Shown: in pieces, positions 7,140-15,250 of the stretch
How positions within the stretch are numbered: the stretch's first letter is position 1
Layout of the letters: each line of letters opens with the position of its first letter
Source: RGIG464 sp045599585
Lineage (GTDB): Bacteria; Myxococcota_A; Bradymonadia; UBA4248
NCBI GenBank assembly: GCA_045599585.1
Contig: JAZRWH010000070.1
Coordinates: forward strand, 1-28,067
Direction of reading: 5' to 3'
DNA: 28,067 nucleotides
The notes under the pieces: model-generated
Told to the model about the DNA's origin: nothing
Seen by the model: only the letters and a program-made list of their open reading frames with translations
Databases searched by the model: none
Translations under genes and position numbers: made by a program

Positions 7140-10100
7140 ATGTCTGCAATTGGTAATTTCTTTAAACGGATTTTTGGCACGAGTCACGAGCGCATGCTTC
7201 GTAAGATTCAGCCGACGATCAATACTATTAATGGTCTTGAGGGAGAGGTTTCGAGTCTTTCCGATGAAGATCTGGCGCGTCAGACGATCAAATTTAAAGA
7301 GATGCTGGCAAATGGCGCTTCGCTTGACGATATTTTGCCCGAGGCGTTTGCGACGGTTCGTGAAGCCAGTAAGCGCGTATTGAACATGCGTCATTACGAT
7401 GTTCAGTTGATCGGTGGTGTGGCGCTGCATCGTGGCATGATCGCGGAAATGAAGACAGGTGAAGGTAAAACGCTGGTTGCAACGAGCCCGATGTATTTGA
7501 ATGCTCTTTCGGGAAAGGGTGCACACCTCGTTACGGTCAACGACTATTTGGCTCAGCGCGACGCCGATTGGATGGGGCAGATCTATCGATTTTTGGGACT
7601 GAGCGTCGGTAAAATTTTGACGGATCTTGATAATAATGAACGCCGCGAAGCCTACGCAGCTGATATTACTTACGGTACGAATAACGAATTTGGTTTCGAC
7701 TATCTCCGCGATAACATGAAGTATCGTCTTTCGGATTACGTGCAACGCGGTCATAATTTCGCCATCGTCGACGAAGTTGACTCGATCTTGATTGACGAAG
7801 CGCGTACCCCGCTCATCATTTCGGGACAAATCGAACAAGATTTGAATTTATACTATCAAATCAACAAGATCGTTCCGTTCCTCAAACGCGACGAAGACTA
7901 CACAGTTGATGAAAAAGCACAGAGCGTCGCATTAAATGAATCGGGTATCGAAAAAGTTGAAAAATTCCTCGGTATTGAGAACATTTACGATCCTAAATAC
8001 ATCGAACATTTGCACCATGTGAATAAAGCTTTGCAGGCGCATACACTCTATAAACTGGATCAAAACTACGTCGTAGATAACGGAAAAGTCGTTATTGTCG
8101 ACGACTTCACGGGGCGTCTGATGCCTGGTCGTCGGTGGTCTGACGGTCTTCATCAGGCAATTGAAGCAAAAGAAGGTGTCGAGATTCTTCCCGAAAGCCG
8201 TACGCTTGCGACGATCACGTTCCAGAACTATTTCCGTATGTACGACAAATTGTCTGGTATGACGGGTACCGCTGACACAGAAGCTGAAGAGTTCAAGAAG
8301 ATCTATAAGCTTGATGTCTTTAGTATTCCGACGTCGCGTCCCATCGTTCGTAAAGACTACCACGATGTTGTTTATATTAAAGAAGCTGCAAAAATTTCGG
8401 CTGTCGTAAAGCAGATTATGGCGTGTCACGAAAAAGGTCAGCCTGTTCTCGTGGGTACCGTGTCGGTAGAAAAGAGCGAGGTGTATAGCAAAATGCTGTC
8501 TCGTGCCGGCATTGAACACAACGTTCTCAATGCGAAAAACCATCGTCGTGAAGCTGAAATCATCGCCCAGGCTGGTCGAGAAGGTGCCGTAACAATTGCA
8601 ACAAACATGGCTGGCCGTGGTACTGACATTTTGTTGGGTGGTAATGCTGAAGCACTTGCGCGCGCAGACCACTCTATGCCTTACGAAGAAGCACTCGTAA
8701 AATATAAAGCTCAATGCGCAGAAGAGAAAAAACGCGTTCAAGAAGCTGGCGGTTTGTTTATTTTGGGTACCGAACGTCACGAATCTCGTCGTATTGACAA
8801 CCAGCTTCGCGGTCGTGCCGGTCGACAGGGTGATCCGGGTGCAAGCCGTTTCTTCCTTTCTTTCGACGATGACCTTTTGCGCATCTTCGGTGGAGATAGG
8901 TTCCGCGGTATGATGGAATCGTTAGCCGGTGGGGATGGAGAAGATGTTGCCATCGAATCTGGGCTCGTAACGCGTTCTCTCGAAACGGCTCAACGCCGAG
9001 TCGAAGGCCGTAACTTCGATATCCGTAAAAACCTCATCGAATACGATGATGTCATGAACAAACAACGTAATGCTGTTTATGGGTTGCGTTTGAAGATCCT
9101 CAAAGGCGAATCGCTCAAAGATGAATTGTTCAACATTTTTGAAGACGTTACGTACGATTTCGCCGATAAATTTCTTCCTGCACACGAAATGTACGAAGAT
9201 TGGGATTTTGAAGGTTTCGTAAAAGCCTTTGTGCCCATTTATGGCAAGCGCTTTAAAGTTGATTCGCTCAAACTCAATCGCGAAGACCGTGATGCACACA
9301 TTCAGGCTGTGTTTGATGAATTAACGAAACATTTTAATAATCAGGTCAAAGAAGCTGACAATGTCGTTCAGTTTGTTAATCAGATCCAAGGTTCTAAGAG
9401 CCAGTATGCGAACAAAACGGGCGAAGATATGGTGCTCGAATTGGCGCAGAACTTCTACCTTAAAGAATTGGATCAGGCCTGGCAGACGCATCTTACAAAC
9501 ATGACGAGCCTGCGTGAATCAATCTCGTTCCGCGGTTATGCTCAAAAAGATCCGAAGCAGGAATATAAAAAAGAAGCGTTCGCTTTGTTTGAAAAGATGA
9601 TGCATGACATTAAAGTCAATGTCATGACGCAGGTCGGTCGTACGCAGTTCGAAAATGATAAACAGCGTCTTCGCAAACAGGCCGAGGCTCAGCTTCAGGC
9701 CAAAGAAGCGATGGAAGCTCGAAAAATGGAGCTCAAAAACGAGGCAGCTTCTGCAAAATCAGAGGATCAGTCACGCAAAGCGCTCACAATGGCTGAACTC
9801 ATGCAGCAACTGGAACGTAAGCCTGAAGAAAAGAAAGAATCTTCTAATAGACCGATGTCTATGGCTGAAATGATGGCTCAACAGGCTGCTGCTAAACCTA
9901 AAGAGGATGAACCTAAACGCACGCAGTCAATGGCAGATCTTATGCCCGTTTCGATGATGCAGGCTATGCTCGACGTCGAAGAAGAACGAAAACGTGCTCG
10001 TGAACGCGCGCTTCGAGAAAATGAAGAAGCTGAAGCCCGCGCGCGCGCGCTTGAGGCTCAAAATAAATTAGAAGACACGGACGATACTCAAGAATCTTCT

Positions 10101-10733
10101 GATGTCGCGGATGCTGAAGTTGAATCTCCTAAACGCTCTCAGTCTATGGCGGATCTCATGCCTGCTTCGATGATTATGGCTATGGAAGCTCAACGCAAAG
10201 CATTCGAGGCCGCAAAAGCCGAAGCTGCAAAAGAAGCTGAAGAAGCTGCAAGAGAAGTCGAAGAAGTTGCCGAATCTGCAAAAGAAGTCGAAGAAGCTGC
10301 CGAATCTGCAAAAGAAGTCGAAGAAGCAAAAGACCAAGAAAACGTCATTGATTCTTCCGAAGCTTCGTCGCTCGAAAGCTTGCTCGCTTCTGATCCTGCT
10401 GATTCGCTTCTCGCGCTCAAAGACAAAATTGCCGATCTCACGGCGAAAGCGTCTTCCGAAAACGAAGCTGCTTCGGAGGTTAGTGCGACAGAGATGGACG
10501 CTATCGAAGCCTCTAAATCTAGTGAAGCTCAACCTTCCAGTGCTTGGGATGCTCCAAAAGATGCCGAACCCAGCGCTGCTGATTCTAAAAAAGCAGATGC
10601 ACTCGCCCAAGATCTCCTTTCGAGCCTCGAAGGCCTTGACGGATTCGGCTCGGATGATGACTTTGGTTTAGGTGATTTATCTGGATCGAATTCTGAGGAT
10701 ATCTTTAATGATATCTTCGGTAAAAAAGATTAA
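7140..10733 (+). CDS. secA: SecA preprotein translocase ATPase with long C-terminal extension
   Basis: The motor of the Sec pathway, which drives unfolded preproteins through SecYEG at the inner membrane. It has Walker A GEGKT (about 106-110), VDEVDSILIDEARTPLI (Walker B and surroundings), the second RecA fold with NMAGRGTDILLGGNAE, GRAGRQGDPG and the scaffold/helical-wing region through about residue 840. The family is normally about 800-950 residues; this one is 1197. The extra residues form an acidic, low-complexity tail with four copies of a short motif (LTMAELM, MSMAEMM, QSMADLM, QSMADLM), a 10-residue tandem repeat (EVEEVAESAK, EVEEAAESAK) and a C-terminus rich in Ser/Asp/Gly. The usual SecB/lipid-binding zinc motif (CxCxSGxxxxxCH) is absent. 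Its own promoter and terminator frame it as a single transcription unit. Confidence 0.97.
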   Translation: MSAIGNFFKRIFGTSHERMLRKIQPTINTINGLEGEVSSLSDEDLARQTIKFKEMLANGASLDDILPEAFATVREASKRVLNMRHYDVQLIGGVALHRGMIAEMKTGEGKTLVATSPMYLNALSGKGAHLVTVNDYLAQRDADWMGQIYRFLGLSVGKILTDLDNNERREAYAADITYGTNNEFGFDYLRDNMKYRLSDYVQRGHNFAIVDEVDSILIDEARTPLIISGQIEQDLNLYYQINKIVPFLKRDEDYTVDEKAQSVALNESGIEKVEKFLGIENIYDPKYIEHLHHVNKALQAHTLYKLDQNYVVDNGKVVIVDDFTGRLMPGRRWSDGLHQAIEAKEGVEILPESRTLATITFQNYFRMYDKLSGMTGTADTEAEEFKKIYKLDVFSIPTSRPIVRKDYHDVVYIKEAAKISAVVKQIMACHEKGQPVLVGTVSVEKSEVYSKMLSRAGIEHNVLNAKNHRREAEIIAQAGREGAVTIATNMAGRGTDILLGGNAEALARADHSMPYEEALVKYKAQCAEEKKRVQEAGGLFILGTERHESRRIDNQLRGRAGRQGDPGASRFFLSFDDDLLRIFGGDRFRGMMESLAGGDGEDVAIESGLVTRSLETAQRRVEGRNFDIRKNLIEYDDVMNKQRNAVYGLRLKILKGESLKDELFNIFEDVTYDFADKFLPAHEMYEDWDFEGFVKAFVPIYGKRFKVDSLKLNREDRDAHIQAVFDELTKHFNNQVKEADNVVQFVNQIQGSKSQYANKTGEDMVLELAQNFYLKELDQAWQTHLTNMTSLRESISFRGYAQKDPKQEYKKEAFALFEKMMHDIKVNVMTQVGRTQFENDKQRLRKQAEAQLQAKEAMEARKMELKNEAASAKSEDQSRKALTMAELMQQLERKPEEKKESSNRPMSMAEMMAQQAAAKPKEDEPKRTQSMADLMPVSMMQAMLDVEEERKRARERALRENEEAEARARALEAQNKLEDTDDTQESSDVADAEVESPKRSQSMADLMPASMIMAMEAQRKAFEAAKAEAAKEAEEAAREVEEVAESAKEVEEAAESAKEVEEAKDQENVIDSSEASSLESLLASDPADSLLALKDKIADLTAKASSENEAASEVSATEMDAIEASKSSEAQPSSAWDAPKDAEPSAADSKKADALAQDLLSSLEGLDGFGSDDDFGLGDLSGSNSEDIFNDIFGKKD
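10243..10330 (+). repeat. 30-bp tandem repeat within secA tail
   Basis: Nearly identical 30-bp units encode EVEEVAESAK / EVEEAAESAK / EVEEAKDQEN. They keep the frame and look like a slippage-prone stretch coding for a charged helix. Confidence 0.75.
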
Positions 10734-10765
10734 ATCTAATTACAATTAACATTATTCATTCTACA

Positions 10766-10797
10766 AAAAGCGCTGCTTCGGCAGCGCCCTTTTTTTT
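10766..10797 (+). terminator. intrinsic terminator between secA and tyrS
   Basis: GCGCTGC and GCAGCGC pair around a TTCG tetraloop, followed by CC and eight T. Only 20 nt separate the end of the T tract from the tyrS start codon. Confidence 0.9.
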
Positions 10798-10817
10798 ATA
10801 ATTATAAGGAACTACAA

Positions 10818-12041
10818 ATGCAGATTTATGAAGAACTCCAAGCGCGTGGTTTGATTGCACAGGTCACGGACGAAAAAGAAATTCGCGACTTGATTAATAA
10901 CGGCGGCGCTCGTTTTTATATTGGCTTTGATCCCACTGCCGATTCGCTTCACGTGGGTCACTTTATGGCGCTTTGTTTGATGAAACGTCTTCAAATGGCC
11001 GGCAATAAGCCTGTTGTCCTTATCGGAGGGGGTACGGGCCATATTGGCGATCCTTCTGGACGCTCGGATATGCGCTCCATGATGACCGCCGAAACCATTC
11101 AGCACAACTGTGACTGCTTCAAAAAGCAGATGGAGCGTTTTATCGATTTCGGTGAAAATGCGGCGATTATGGTTAATAACGCTGATTGGCTCCTAAAATT
11201 GAATTATATTGAATTGCTCCGCGACGTGGGTGCCTGCTTTTCAGTTAATAATATGCTTCGTGCAGAATGTTATAAACAACGCATGGAAAAAGGCCTCAGT
11301 TTCCTCGAATTCAATTATATGATTATGCAGGCCTATGACTTCTATCACCTTAGCAATGCCTACGGCTGCAACATGCAGTTCGGCGGTGATGATCAGTGGA
11401 GCAATATGCTCGCTGGCACCGAACTTATCCGTAAGAAAACCGCTAAAGACGCTTATGCGATGACGATCACCCTCCTTCTCAATAGCGAAGGTAAGAAGAT
11501 GGGCAAAACTGCTAAAGGTGCAGTTTGGCTCGATCCTGCAAAAACGACGCCTTTCGAGTTCTATCAGTACTGGCGCAATATCGACGATGCTGACGTTATG
11601 AAATGTATTCGCATGCTCACATTCATTCCGCTCGAGCAAATCGACGAAATGGAAACCTGGGACGGCGCTCGCATTAACGAAAAGAAAGAAATCCTCGCTT
11701 TTGATCTTACAAAACTCGTTCACGGCGAAGAAGAAGCCAAAAAAGCTCAAGAGGCTGCGCATGCTCTCTTTGCAAACGGTGGCGACGACTCCAATATGCC
11801 TACGACTGAGCTTGCGGACGATTCGATCGCTGCAGAAGGCATCAATCTCGTTGACCTCCTCGTGCTCTGCAAGCTCGCTCCGAGCAAAAGCGAAGCGCGT
11901 CGTAATGTTCAGCAGGGCGGTGTTCTGATCGATGGCGAAAAAGCGGACGACATTGCAATGATGATCAGCAAAGATGCGCTTAAAGCTGGCGTCAAGATTC
12001 GTCGCGGCAAAAAAGTGTATCACCGTGCTATTATTAAATAA
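10818..12041 (+). CDS. tyrS: tyrosyl-tRNA synthetase
   Basis: Class I aminoacyl-tRNA synthetase that charges tRNA-Tyr with tyrosine in the cytosol. The 407-residue length is normal for the bacterial enzyme. The HIGH motif appears as HVGH (45-48) after FDPTADSL, the tyrosine-pocket region has QFGGDDQWSNMLAG, and the KMSKS loop appears as KMGKT (about 227-231) followed by AKGAVWLD. A C-terminal S4 RNA-binding domain (LVLCKLAPSKSEARRNVQQGG and on) is intact. AAGGA lies 7 nt before the ATG. The gene sits directly behind the secA terminator with no obvious promoter between them, so it may depend on read-through or on a promoter inside the secA tail. It ends in a strong terminator. Confidence 0.97.
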   Translation: MQIYEELQARGLIAQVTDEKEIRDLINNGGARFYIGFDPTADSLHVGHFMALCLMKRLQMAGNKPVVLIGGGTGHIGDPSGRSDMRSMMTAETIQHNCDCFKKQMERFIDFGENAAIMVNNADWLLKLNYIELLRDVGACFSVNNMLRAECYKQRMEKGLSFLEFNYMIMQAYDFYHLSNAYGCNMQFGGDDQWSNMLAGTELIRKKTAKDAYAMTITLLLNSEGKKMGKTAKGAVWLDPAKTTPFEFYQYWRNIDDADVMKCIRMLTFIPLEQIDEMETWDGARINEKKEILAFDLTKLVHGEEEAKKAQEAAHALFANGGDDSNMPTTELADDSIAAEGINLVDLLVLCKLAPSKSEARRNVQQGGVLIDGEKADDIAMMISKDALKAGVKIRRGKKVYHRAIIK

Positions 12042-12061
12042 CACTGCAGTGTAATATAATT

Positions 12062-12095
12062 AAAAAAAGCGGTGCCTTGTGGAACCGCTTTTTTT
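12062..12095 (+). terminator. intrinsic terminator of tyrS
   Basis: AAAAAAAGCGGT (12062-12073) and ACCGCTTTTTTT (12084-12095) form a perfect stem ending in a T tract, 20 nt after the stop. Its symmetry lets it serve the convergent HEAT-repeat gene too. Confidence 0.9.
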
Positions 12096-12108
12096 ATGCT
12101 TTGATTTG

Positions 12109-12175
12109 GCGCAGGCTATTCGGCAATGCCGAATACGCCTGACGCAAAGCCGCTATTGCTACGCAATACGCGTCT
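12109..12175 (+). repeat. bulged double-hairpin element, copy 2
   Basis: The first hairpin pairs CAGGCTATTCGGC with GCCGAATA-C-GCCTG around AAT. The second pairs CGCTATTGC with GCAATA-C-GCG around TAC. In both, the C after AATA is unpaired. The element lies between the convergent tyrS and HEAT-repeat genes, just after the tyrS terminator. The remaining sequence to 12248 shows nothing else. Confidence 0.75.
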
Positions 12176-12248
12176 TTAGTGTGTGAAATGTAATTATACA
12201 AAATGAATTTGTAAGACCGTTTGTGTTCGTTGAGCTATATTTGATGCG

Positions 12249-13169
12249 TTATTTTTTAGCTAAAGCATCAAGAACAGCTTTTTTTACGAGCTTGTCTGCA
12301 TCTTCAATTGCATTGTTCAGCGTTTCGAGATCCTCTTTGCTGCCTAGTGCTGCAACCGATTTGATGGCTGCTTTACGGGCATTGACATCGGCCGCGCTGT
12401 CTTTCGCAATTTCGGACATTACTGCTACAACGTCGTTTGCATTAAAATAGGTGGCAGCTTCTTTCCACGCGGGCTTTTTGTCGGCACTGTTGCCCAGTTT
12501 GCTCATGCCGTTCCATGCGGGAACTTTTTTGGAGCGCGGCGTCGTTTTTAGATAATTTAAGGTTGCAAGGTATGCAGCTTCGCTTTGACGGTCAAACATA
12601 GGGTAGTTGTACCACATCGATACAAGCCCATCGAGGCAATCGCCGTGAATGGCGAGGTCGTTTTCGTCATTGCTGCTAAGGATCTGCGCGAGTTTGGGTA
12701 CGATGGCTTCGTTGCCGAATGCAGGTAAGTATTTGCATACGTTCTTGCGAACGTCTTTGTCACTGTCGTTGAGCAATTTTAGTGCTTCATCAAAGATGCC
12801 GTCGAGCATTTTGTTGTTGCTGTTACAAAGGGCTAACGCTGCATTGGCGCGAACGTTTGCATTTGCATTTTGAGCGGATGATTTTACAAAGTTATAAAGT
12901 TCAGCACTTACTTTGAGATTGTTGAATAAGCTCTTGATGCCTGCCGCAACGACGAGTGGATCGTTTTCGGATTTGAGCTGCGCAACAAATCTTTGGAGAT
13001 CCTCGGTGTTTTCATTGTAATTTCTCGTTACACGATCATAAACAAACGCACGAACGACCGGTGACTCATGTTCAAGAAGCTGAAAATCAAGTTCGGACTG
13101 TTCAGACACTTTTTTGTCTTTATAGACTTCTTTTAGTCCTTTGGGGGTTAGTTCAATGCCTTCGAGCAT
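12249..13169 (-). CDS. HEAT-repeat protein
   Basis: A 306-residue all-helical protein without signal peptide or membrane segments, so probably cytoplasmic. Several HEAT-type units are visible, e.g. LEHESPVVRAFVYDRV, NANVRANAALALCNSNNK, DSDKDVRKNVCKYLPAFGNEAIVPKL and DVNARKAAIKSVAALG, with the typical Asp-x-x-Val-Arg turn. Such scaffolds bind proteins, and some family members are lyases or checkpoint adaptors, but no catalytic motif is visible here. GGAG lies 9 nt before the ATG and the upstream frame is closed. It looks like a single-gene unit with its own promoter, converging on tyrS. The exact role is unknown. Confidence 0.85.
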   Translation of the reverse strand: MLEGIELTPKGLKEVYKDKKVSEQSELDFQLLEHESPVVRAFVYDRVTRNYNENTEDLQRFVAQLKSENDPLVVAAGIKSLFNNLKVSAELYNFVKSSAQNANANVRANAALALCNSNNKMLDGIFDEALKLLNDSDKDVRKNVCKYLPAFGNEAIVPKLAQILSSNDENDLAIHGDCLDGLVSMWYNYPMFDRQSEAAYLATLNYLKTTPRSKKVPAWNGMSKLGNSADKKPAWKEAATYFNANDVVAVMSEIAKDSAADVNARKAAIKSVAALGSKEDLETLNNAIEDADKLVKKAVLDALAKK

Positions 13170-13191
13170 TTGGTTAGTTCTCCATGGTAAG

Positions 13192-13209
13192 CTGCACTAT
13201 CTTGTGCAG
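13192..13209 (-). promoter_or_regulatory. hairpin in the 5' leader of the HEAT-repeat gene
   Basis: CTGCAC and GTGCAG separated by 6 nt, close to the predicted transcription start and before the Shine-Dalgarno. It may stabilise the mRNA or be an operator half. Confidence 0.35.
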
Positions 13210-13221
13210 ATGGTGGGTGGA

Positions 13222-13251
13222 ATTGTAACTTTCTCTATGATGATACATCAA
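13222..13251 (-). promoter_or_regulatory. predicted sigma70 promoter of the HEAT-repeat gene
   Basis: TTGATG (13246-13251), 18-nt spacer, TACAAT (13222-13227) on the minus strand, giving a leader of about 45 nt. Confidence 0.5.
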
Positions 13252-13368
13252 TCATAGATGAGTAGTTATATATTATGTGAAATACTACAAATGTAATTAT
13301 TACTTGGCAGAGTATGGGCTTTTCACGTAAGTCGATGATTTGCCTTGTACTAAGTTTATGCACTCAAA

Positions 13369-13394
13369 CGACGCCGCTGATAATTATGGCGTCG
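13369..13394 (-). terminator. possible terminator of the short ankyrin locus
   Basis: CGACGCC and GGCGTCG form a 7-bp stem 14 nt beyond the stop codon. On the minus strand it is followed by only TTTG, so termination would be weak. Confidence 0.4.
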
Positions 13395-13407
13395 CTGGAT
13401 GGTCCGA

Positions 13408-14214
13408 TCAATACTTACACCCTGCAATGCCAGGGAAGTTTTGACAATACTTGTTCAGATAGTAAGGGCCAGTGATTGTAAGACGTTTCTTATCTGGTCC
13501 TTGAGGTAAACATAAATCATGCTCACCAGAGCACTTGAATTTGTTATAGCCATTTTTGGCATCACCTTCTAATTCTAAATCATCGTCGAAAGGTTCATCA
13601 TTATGAGTAGATTTGACAAGTTCGACATTTGGTGTGCCGTATTCCTTGGCACCAGCGGCGCGTAGTATGTTGATGGTTTTGCTAGAGACATCAAGTCCAA
13701 TCGCCAAACTGAGAATGGAAACACCTTCGGGGGTGATAGCGTTTACGTCAGCCCCTGCCTTGATCAACATGTCTACGCTATCATAAGAATCTTTCCTAAC
13801 GGCTAACATGATAGGCGTGTTGTGTTGTTTGTCTTTGATATTAACGTCTGCTCCAGCTTTGATCAGGCTTTGGAGCGCTACGTGATCGCCTAGCAAGGCA
13901 GACCAGGCAAGTGGCGTTAAACCGTTATTGTCCTGGGTATGGATATCTGCACCAGCTTGGATAAGATGATCGATCATGTCATGATATCCATCTTTAATAG
14001 CGTTGGTTAGAACGGAGCATCCTTCTTTATCTTTGGCATTCAGATCGGCACCACTTTTGATCATCAAATCGATGGTCTCGAAATCTTTGTAAGCGGTTTT
14101 GGCGGCCAATATTAAAGCCGTGTTACCGTCCTGATTTATAGTGTTGTTATTCGCACCACTTTCGATCAGCAATTTGACGATTTCGGAATCACCCTGTGAG
14201 AAGTTCAACAACAT
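13408..14214 (-). pseudogene. ankyrin-repeat lipoprotein, C-terminal half (frameshifted fragment)
   Basis: This frame encodes about six or seven ankyrin repeats (e.g. DGNTALILAAKTAYKDFETIDLMI, NGLTPLAWSALLGDHVAL, HNTPIMLAVRKDSYDSV). It ends with the tail shared with the large neighbour (KKRLTITGPYYLNKYCQNFP and on). It overlaps the upstream fragment by 26 nt in another frame. Its apparent ATG has no convincing Shine-Dalgarno, and the predicted product would lack any export signal. Relative to the intact paralogue, it matches the last repeats, while roughly 880 residues between the N-terminal part and here are missing. I read it as the out-of-frame 3' part of an internally deleted gene rather than an independent gene. 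A translationally coupled second protein is possible but less likely. Confidence 0.75.
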
Positions 14215-14908
14215 CTAACTTTTCTAGCCCGATCGCAAGTTCCATGAGCGTGGCTGCATCACCAGCTTTAAACAAATTGAGGGCGCCTGCGTCGATGAGA
14301 AGTTTGGCGATTTCTACACTGTTTGAACCTAAAACAGCATAATGAAGGGCGGTGTAACGAAACTTGCGAGCGTTGCGGGTGTTCAAATAATAATTGGAAT
14401 CAAAATATCCATGGTTCATTTGATAGCTCGTTGGCGCTTCACATGGCTCAAATGGTGAGTCCCAGGGAATCTGCTGACGTCTGTTTTCACTAAAAAGGAC
14501 GATTGCATTGATATTAAAACCGTCATCAATCAGTGTTTTGACAATTTCTGCATTCCCTTGGTAGGCTGCATACATGAGCGGGGTTTTGTCGAATTGCCTT
14601 AACGAAACTTGATTATGATGAGGCGTTTGCGAGATGAGGCGTTTGAGATTTACAACATCGCCGCATTCAATCGTTTTAATTAAAAGACTTTCTCGATCCT
14701 CCGAATCCAAAGCATTTTCGATAGCAGTTTCGATCGTTTCTTGGGAATAATGATTCCATTGAGCGCACTGTTCGATTGTGTATTCGGTAACTTGCGGAGC
14801 GGCTACGGGGGGAACTTGGGCTGCTGTCGTGCCGTTTTGTGATTTAGTACATCCGCTGATCGTTGCGAGCAGGGCTGTCGCAAAAATAATGAAGATCTTA
14901 TTTTTCAT
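14189..14908 (-). pseudogene. ankyrin-repeat lipoprotein, N-terminal half (frameshifted fragment)
   Basis: The start is the ATG at 14906-14908, chosen because AAGGAG lies 6 nt upstream (14915-14920); an ATG further upstream lacks one. The product begins MKNKIFIIFATALLATISGC, a signal peptide with an ISGC lipobox. Early residues are collinear and highly similar to the large paralogue (CAQWNHYSQETIE, IECGDV, the NHGYFDSNYYLNTR segment and ankyrin units such as LMYAAYQGNAEIVKTLI). The frame stops right after VVELLTG, exactly where the paralogue continues with more repeats, and the rest of the gene continues in the +1 frame. If translated, it would be a short lipoprotein with two or three ankyrin units. 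Promoter and leader match the intact copy. Confidence 0.75.
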
Positions 14909-14961
14909 TGAGCTCTCCTTGGTGAGTTCTTGCATGCCAAAAAATAGCATAATCATAACTC

Positions 14962-14990
14962 ATACTAATCGTTTTAACCGAATCGTTAAA
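14962..14990 (-). promoter_or_regulatory. promoter of the short ankyrin gene
   Basis: TTTAAC (14985-14990), 17-nt spacer, TAGTAT (14962-14967) on the minus strand. Both boxes and the spacing recur at the intact paralogue, which supports the call. Confidence 0.6.
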
Positions 14991-15013
14991 GCTTTTATTC
15001 TGATGTGTTTTGG

Positions 15014-15080
15014 GGCGGCCTATCTCGCTATACTCGATACGGCCGCCTGGCCGGGCTATTGCCTCGGCAATACGCCCGGC
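15014..15080 (+). repeat. bulged double-hairpin element, copy 3
   Basis: The first hairpin has GGCGGCCTATC pairing with GATA-C-GGCCGCC. The second has GCCGGGCTATTGCC pairing with GGCAATA-C-GCCCGGC. An extra C follows GATA or AATA in each. It lies upstream of the short ankyrin gene and is antisense to its direction. Confidence 0.75.
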
Positions 15081-15127
15081 ATTAGGTAAAGTTTATCGAC
15101 CAACAAAAAACACCGTTGAGAACAACG

Positions 15128-15243
15128 GCGATACGACGCCCATTGGGCCGTCCGCAGGACAGAATGAGAATAAGAAAAGTATAAAATTCTGTAACGAGCG
15201 CATTTCGTTGCAGTTAATGAAAATATGTTGTGGAACAGCAATA
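15128..15243 (+). repeat. composite dispersed repeat, copy 1
   Basis: This segment matches, in inverted orientation, 27809-27925. The shared part runs from CGATACGACGCCC through GGACAGAATGAGAATAAG and GTAACGAGCGCATTTCGTT to AATATGTTGTGG. Inside, CTGTAACGA (15189-15197) pairs with TCGTTGCAG (15205-15213) with one G-T pair. It fills the space between the two ankyrin genes, directly after the stop of the large one. Confidence 0.75.
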
Positions 15244-15250
15244 ACATTAA

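Noticed and set aside
6870..7838. 322-aa open frame on the minus strand
   Set aside because: It runs antisense through the start of secA, has no ribosome binding site and no recognisable domain. SecA motifs on the plus strand explain the region.
7932..8780. 282-aa open frame antisense to secA
   Set aside because: Cys/Phe/His-rich shadow of a real coding sequence, with no start signal.
11241..12044. 267-aa open frame antisense to tyrS
   Set aside because: Entirely covered by a clear tyrS gene; no promoter or ribosome binding site on that strand.
14189..14214. Programmed +1 frameshift joining the two ankyrin fragments
   Set aside because: The stop context (GGG TGA T) lacks the slippery CTT-TGA and upstream Shine-Dalgarno of known +1 sites, and the missing repeats point to a deletion scar.
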